Shown: in pieces, positions 62,229 to 64,000 of the stretch | Layout of the letters: each line of letters starts with the position of its first letter | How positions within the stretch are numbered: the first letter of the stretch is position 1 | DNA from: Pseudobutyrivibrio ruminis HUN009 | Lineage (GTDB): Bacteria; Bacillota; Clostridia; Lachnospirales; Lachnospiraceae | NCBI RefSeq assembly: GCF_000703005.1 | Contig: NZ_JNLH01000001.1 | Location: 1,019,501-1,083,500, forward strand | Length of the DNA stretch: 64,000 bases | Direction of reading: 5' to 3' | The notes under the pieces: model-generated | What the model saw: only the letters and a program-made list of their open reading frames with translations | What the model was told of the DNA's origin: nothing | Database searches by the model: none | Position numbers and translations under genes: made by a program

Positions 62229-62243
62229 CGAGATACTGAGAGT
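62206..62243. repeat. 38-bp dyad centred on the tuf -10 box
   Basis: ACTCTCAGTAT (62206-62216) pairs perfectly with ATACTGAGAGT (62233-62243), and TTCGAT with ATCGAG inside, leaving ATA at the centre. No T-tract follows, so it is not a normal fusA terminator. Confidence 0.75.
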
Positions 62244-62296
62244 ATAGAACTAACTTTGCCCAAATAGGGGCAGTATATTAAGGAGGATTTTTAAAA

Positions 62297-63484
62297 ATGG
62301 CAAAAGAGCATTTTGACAGAACCAAACCACATTGTAACATCGGTACTATCGGACACGTAGATCACGGTAAAACAACTCTTACAGCAGCTATCACAAAGGT
62401 ACTTGCTGAGCGTGTAGCTGGTAACGCTAAGGTAGATTTCGAGAACATCGATAAGGCTCCAGAAGAGCGTGAAAGAGGTATCACAATTTCTACAGCTCAC
62501 GTTGAGTATCAGACAGAGAAGAGACATTACGCACACGTTGACTGCCCAGGCCATGCTGATTATGTAAAGAACATGATCACAGGTGCTGCTCAGATGGATG
62601 GCGCTATCCTTGTAGTAGCTGCAACTGACGGTGTTATGGCTCAGACAAAGGAGCACATCCTTCTTTCTCGTCAGGTAGGTGTACCTTACATCGTTGTATT
62701 CCTTAACAAGTGTGATATGGTTGACGATGAGGAGCTTATCGAGCTCGTAGAGATGGAAGTTACAGAGCAGCTTGAAGAGTATGACTTCAATGATTGCCCA
62801 ATCATTAAGGGTTCAGCTCTTAAGGCTCTTGAGGATCCAAACGGCGAGTGGGGCGACAAGATCATGGAACTTATGGATACTGTTGATTCTTACATCCCAG
62901 ATCCACAGCGTGAGACAGATAAGCCATTCCTTATGCCAGTAGAGGACGTATTCACAATCACAGGTCGTGGTACTGTTGCTACAGGTAGAGTAGAGCGTGG
63001 TGTTCTTCACCTTAACGACGAACTTGAAATCATCGGTATCAAGGAAGATACACAGAAGACTGTTGTAACTGGTATCGAGATGTTCCGTAAGCTTCTTGAT
63101 GAGGCTCAGGCTGGTGATAACATCGGTGCACTTCTTCGTGGTGTTAACCGTGACCAGATCCAGCGTGGACAGGTACTTGCTAAGCCAGGTACTGTAACAT
63201 GCCACACAAAGTTTACAGCTCAGGTTTACGTTCTTACAAAGGATGAAGGTGGTCGTCATACTCCATTCTTCAACAACTATCGTCCACAGTTCTACTTCAG
63301 AACAACAGACGTTACAGGTGTTTGCGAGCTTCCAGCAGGTACAGAGATGTGCATGCCTGGCGATAACGTAGAGATGACAATCGAGCTCATCCACCCAATC
63401 GCTATGGAGCAGGGTCTTACATTCGCTATCCGTGAGGGTGGTAGAACAGTAGGTTCTGGTCGTGTTGCTACAATCATCGAATAA
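62297..63484 (+). CDS. tuf: Elongation factor Tu
   Basis: 395 residues. Delivers aminoacyl-tRNA to the ribosome. GTPase motifs: GHVDHGKTTLT (18-28 approximately), the switch region RGITISTAHVEYQ, DCPGHADYVKNMI and NKCD. Domain 2 and 3 blocks GRGTVATGRVERG and CMPGDNVEMTIELIHPIAMEQGLTFAIREGG. AAGGAGG precedes the start. It has its own promoter in addition to possible read-through from fusA, and a strong terminator. Confidence 0.98.
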   Translation: MAKEHFDRTKPHCNIGTIGHVDHGKTTLTAAITKVLAERVAGNAKVDFENIDKAPEERERGITISTAHVEYQTEKRHYAHVDCPGHADYVKNMITGAAQMDGAILVVAATDGVMAQTKEHILLSRQVGVPYIVVFLNKCDMVDDEELIELVEMEVTEQLEEYDFNDCPIIKGSALKALEDPNGEWGDKIMELMDTVDSYIPDPQRETDKPFLMPVEDVFTITGRGTVATGRVERGVLHLNDELEIIGIKEDTQKTVVTGIEMFRKLLDEAQAGDNIGALLRGVNRDQIQRGQVLAKPGTVTCHTKFTAQVYVLTKDEGGRHTPFFNNYRPQFYFRTTDVTGVCELPAGTEMCMPGDNVEMTIELIHPIAMEQGLTFAIREGGRTVGSGRVATIIE

Positions 63485-63521
63485 TTTCGAGCGAACAGCC
63501 CAACCCAAATTATAAAATTAT

Positions 63522-63554
63522 GCCCTTCGAGGATTTTCCTCGGAGGGCTTTTTT
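63522..63554 (+). terminator. Terminator after tuf
   Basis: GCCCTTCGAGGA pairs with TCCTCGGAGGGC (one mismatch), followed by six T. Confidence 0.93.
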
Positions 63555-63559
63555 CTTTG

Positions 63560-63588
63560 TTGAAAATAAAAATGTAATGGGTGATAAT
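63560..63588 (+). promoter_or_regulatory. Promoter of the gene at the window end
   Basis: TTGAAA (63560-63565) and GATAAT (63583-63588) have a 17-bp spacer. Confidence 0.55.
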
Positions 63589-63630
63589 AGGTGAAGGGAA
63601 AATGTAGAACATAAGAGATTATATAGAAAG

Positions 63631-64000
63631 ATGCATATAATGAAAAAGACAATAATTAGAAAAATTATATATGTTTTTGTATGTCTTTTTTTGTTATGCA
63701 ATTTTTTCTGTCTTGATAAGGACGGTCTTACCGAGGCAGATGCATTTAGTTATAATGATTCACCATCTATAACTATACATGTGCCTAATGGTGTTCAGAT
63801 GGAAATCAAGAGTGAAAAGAGTGTTAGTGCTGTAGTAGCAAGTACTATTGCTAAAGCAGTTCAACTGAAAACATTTTCTAATTTTAGATATTTTTTATAT
63901 ATACTCATATTAGTTATATTAGGATGTTCCTATATATTTAAAAGATATAATCTGTTCATATCTGAAGCAACATATCTTAGAACTTTCGTTATCAGATTTA
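63631..64000 (+). CDS. Unknown secreted/membrane protein, cut by the window end
   Basis: An open frame of at least 123 residues running off the window. The N-terminus (MHIMKKTIIRKIIYVFVCLFLLCNFFC) is a signal peptide or TM anchor. An outside domain of about 60 residues follows (SPSITIHVPNGVQMEIKSEKS), then a second TM segment (FRYFLYILILVILGCSYIF, about 88-106). The start is at 63631 or 63640; neither has a strong ribosome binding site (AGAAAG before 63631). Codon use is AT-rich and unlike the ribosomal genes upstream. I do not recognise the family. Confidence 0.6.
   Translation, partial: MHIMKKTIIRKIIYVFVCLFLLCNFFCLDKDGLTEADAFSYNDSPSITIHVPNGVQMEIKSEKSVSAVVASTIAKAVQLKTFSNFRYFLYILILVILGCSYIFKRYNLFISEATYLRTFVIRF

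Overview
The window looks like a chromosomal segment of a low-GC, flagellated, anaerobic Firmicute of the family Lachnospiraceae, most likely Butyrivibrio or Pseudobutyrivibrio. The reasons are the gene families and their order (mbl-flhO-flhP, divIC-tilS-hpt-ftsH, rpmG-secE-nusG-rplKA-rplJL-rpoBC, rpsL-rpsG-fusA-tuf), a clostridial-type cellobiose phosphorylase, strong AGGAGG ribosome binding sites, TTG/GTG starts, and sigma-A promoters close to TTGACA/TATAAT. The genus is an inference. No rRNA, tRNA, CRISPR array, prophage or intact insertion sequence was seen.

Layout. 1-2250 is AT-rich accessory DNA: an AAA-ATPase/PD-(D/E)XK protein, then a small HTH regulator behind three exactly spaced palindromes, then a structured non-coding stretch. 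2259-7560 holds a chemoreceptor, glucose-6-phosphate isomerase and a two-gene membrane-protein operon. 7576-9290 holds an orphan nuclease-like gene on the minus strand and, upstream of it, an unexplained array of short inverted elements with a period near 52 bp. 9294-14120 is uvrB-uvrA. 14121-14530 contains two structured RNA candidates. 14533-17869 is mbl followed by flagellar rod genes behind a sigma-28-type promoter.

17923-31740 carries recD2 (apparently leaderless), an HD-GYP protein, metK, a histidine kinase/response regulator pair, a pseudouridine synthase, a seven-TM degenerate-GGDEF/EAL protein, proS, cca and a PEGA lipoprotein. 31970-36605 is the conserved hup/rqcP/divIC/tilS/hpt/ftsH block. 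36808-40265 has a GH13 glycosidase, a small coiled-coil J-domain protein and an RluA-type synthase. 40385-47569 is a cellobiose/cellodextrin locus: GH94 phosphorylase, divergent LacI repressor, and an ABC importer (binding protein plus two permeases, no ATPase). 47738-63484 is the ribosomal/transcription/translation block, with an L10-type leader and attenuator before rplJL. The window ends inside an unrecognised secreted or membrane protein.

How the genes work together. Imported cellodextrin or cellobiose would be cleaved by the GH94 enzyme to glucose-1-phosphate and glucose, and hexose-6-phosphate passes through Pgi. Two proteins with c-di-GMP hydrolase domains (HD-GYP and EAL), a chemoreceptor and the flagellar rod genes make up a motility/c-di-GMP theme. 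The rest is information processing.

The most unusual signals are the 52-bp-period inverted-repeat array (8485-8873) beside a lone nuclease-like gene, the 39-bp-spaced triple palindrome in the promoter of the HTH gene, the structured uvrA-mbl intergenic region, the long dyad centred on the tuf -10 box, and the leaderless recD2 start. All are read by eye; no search or folding program was run.
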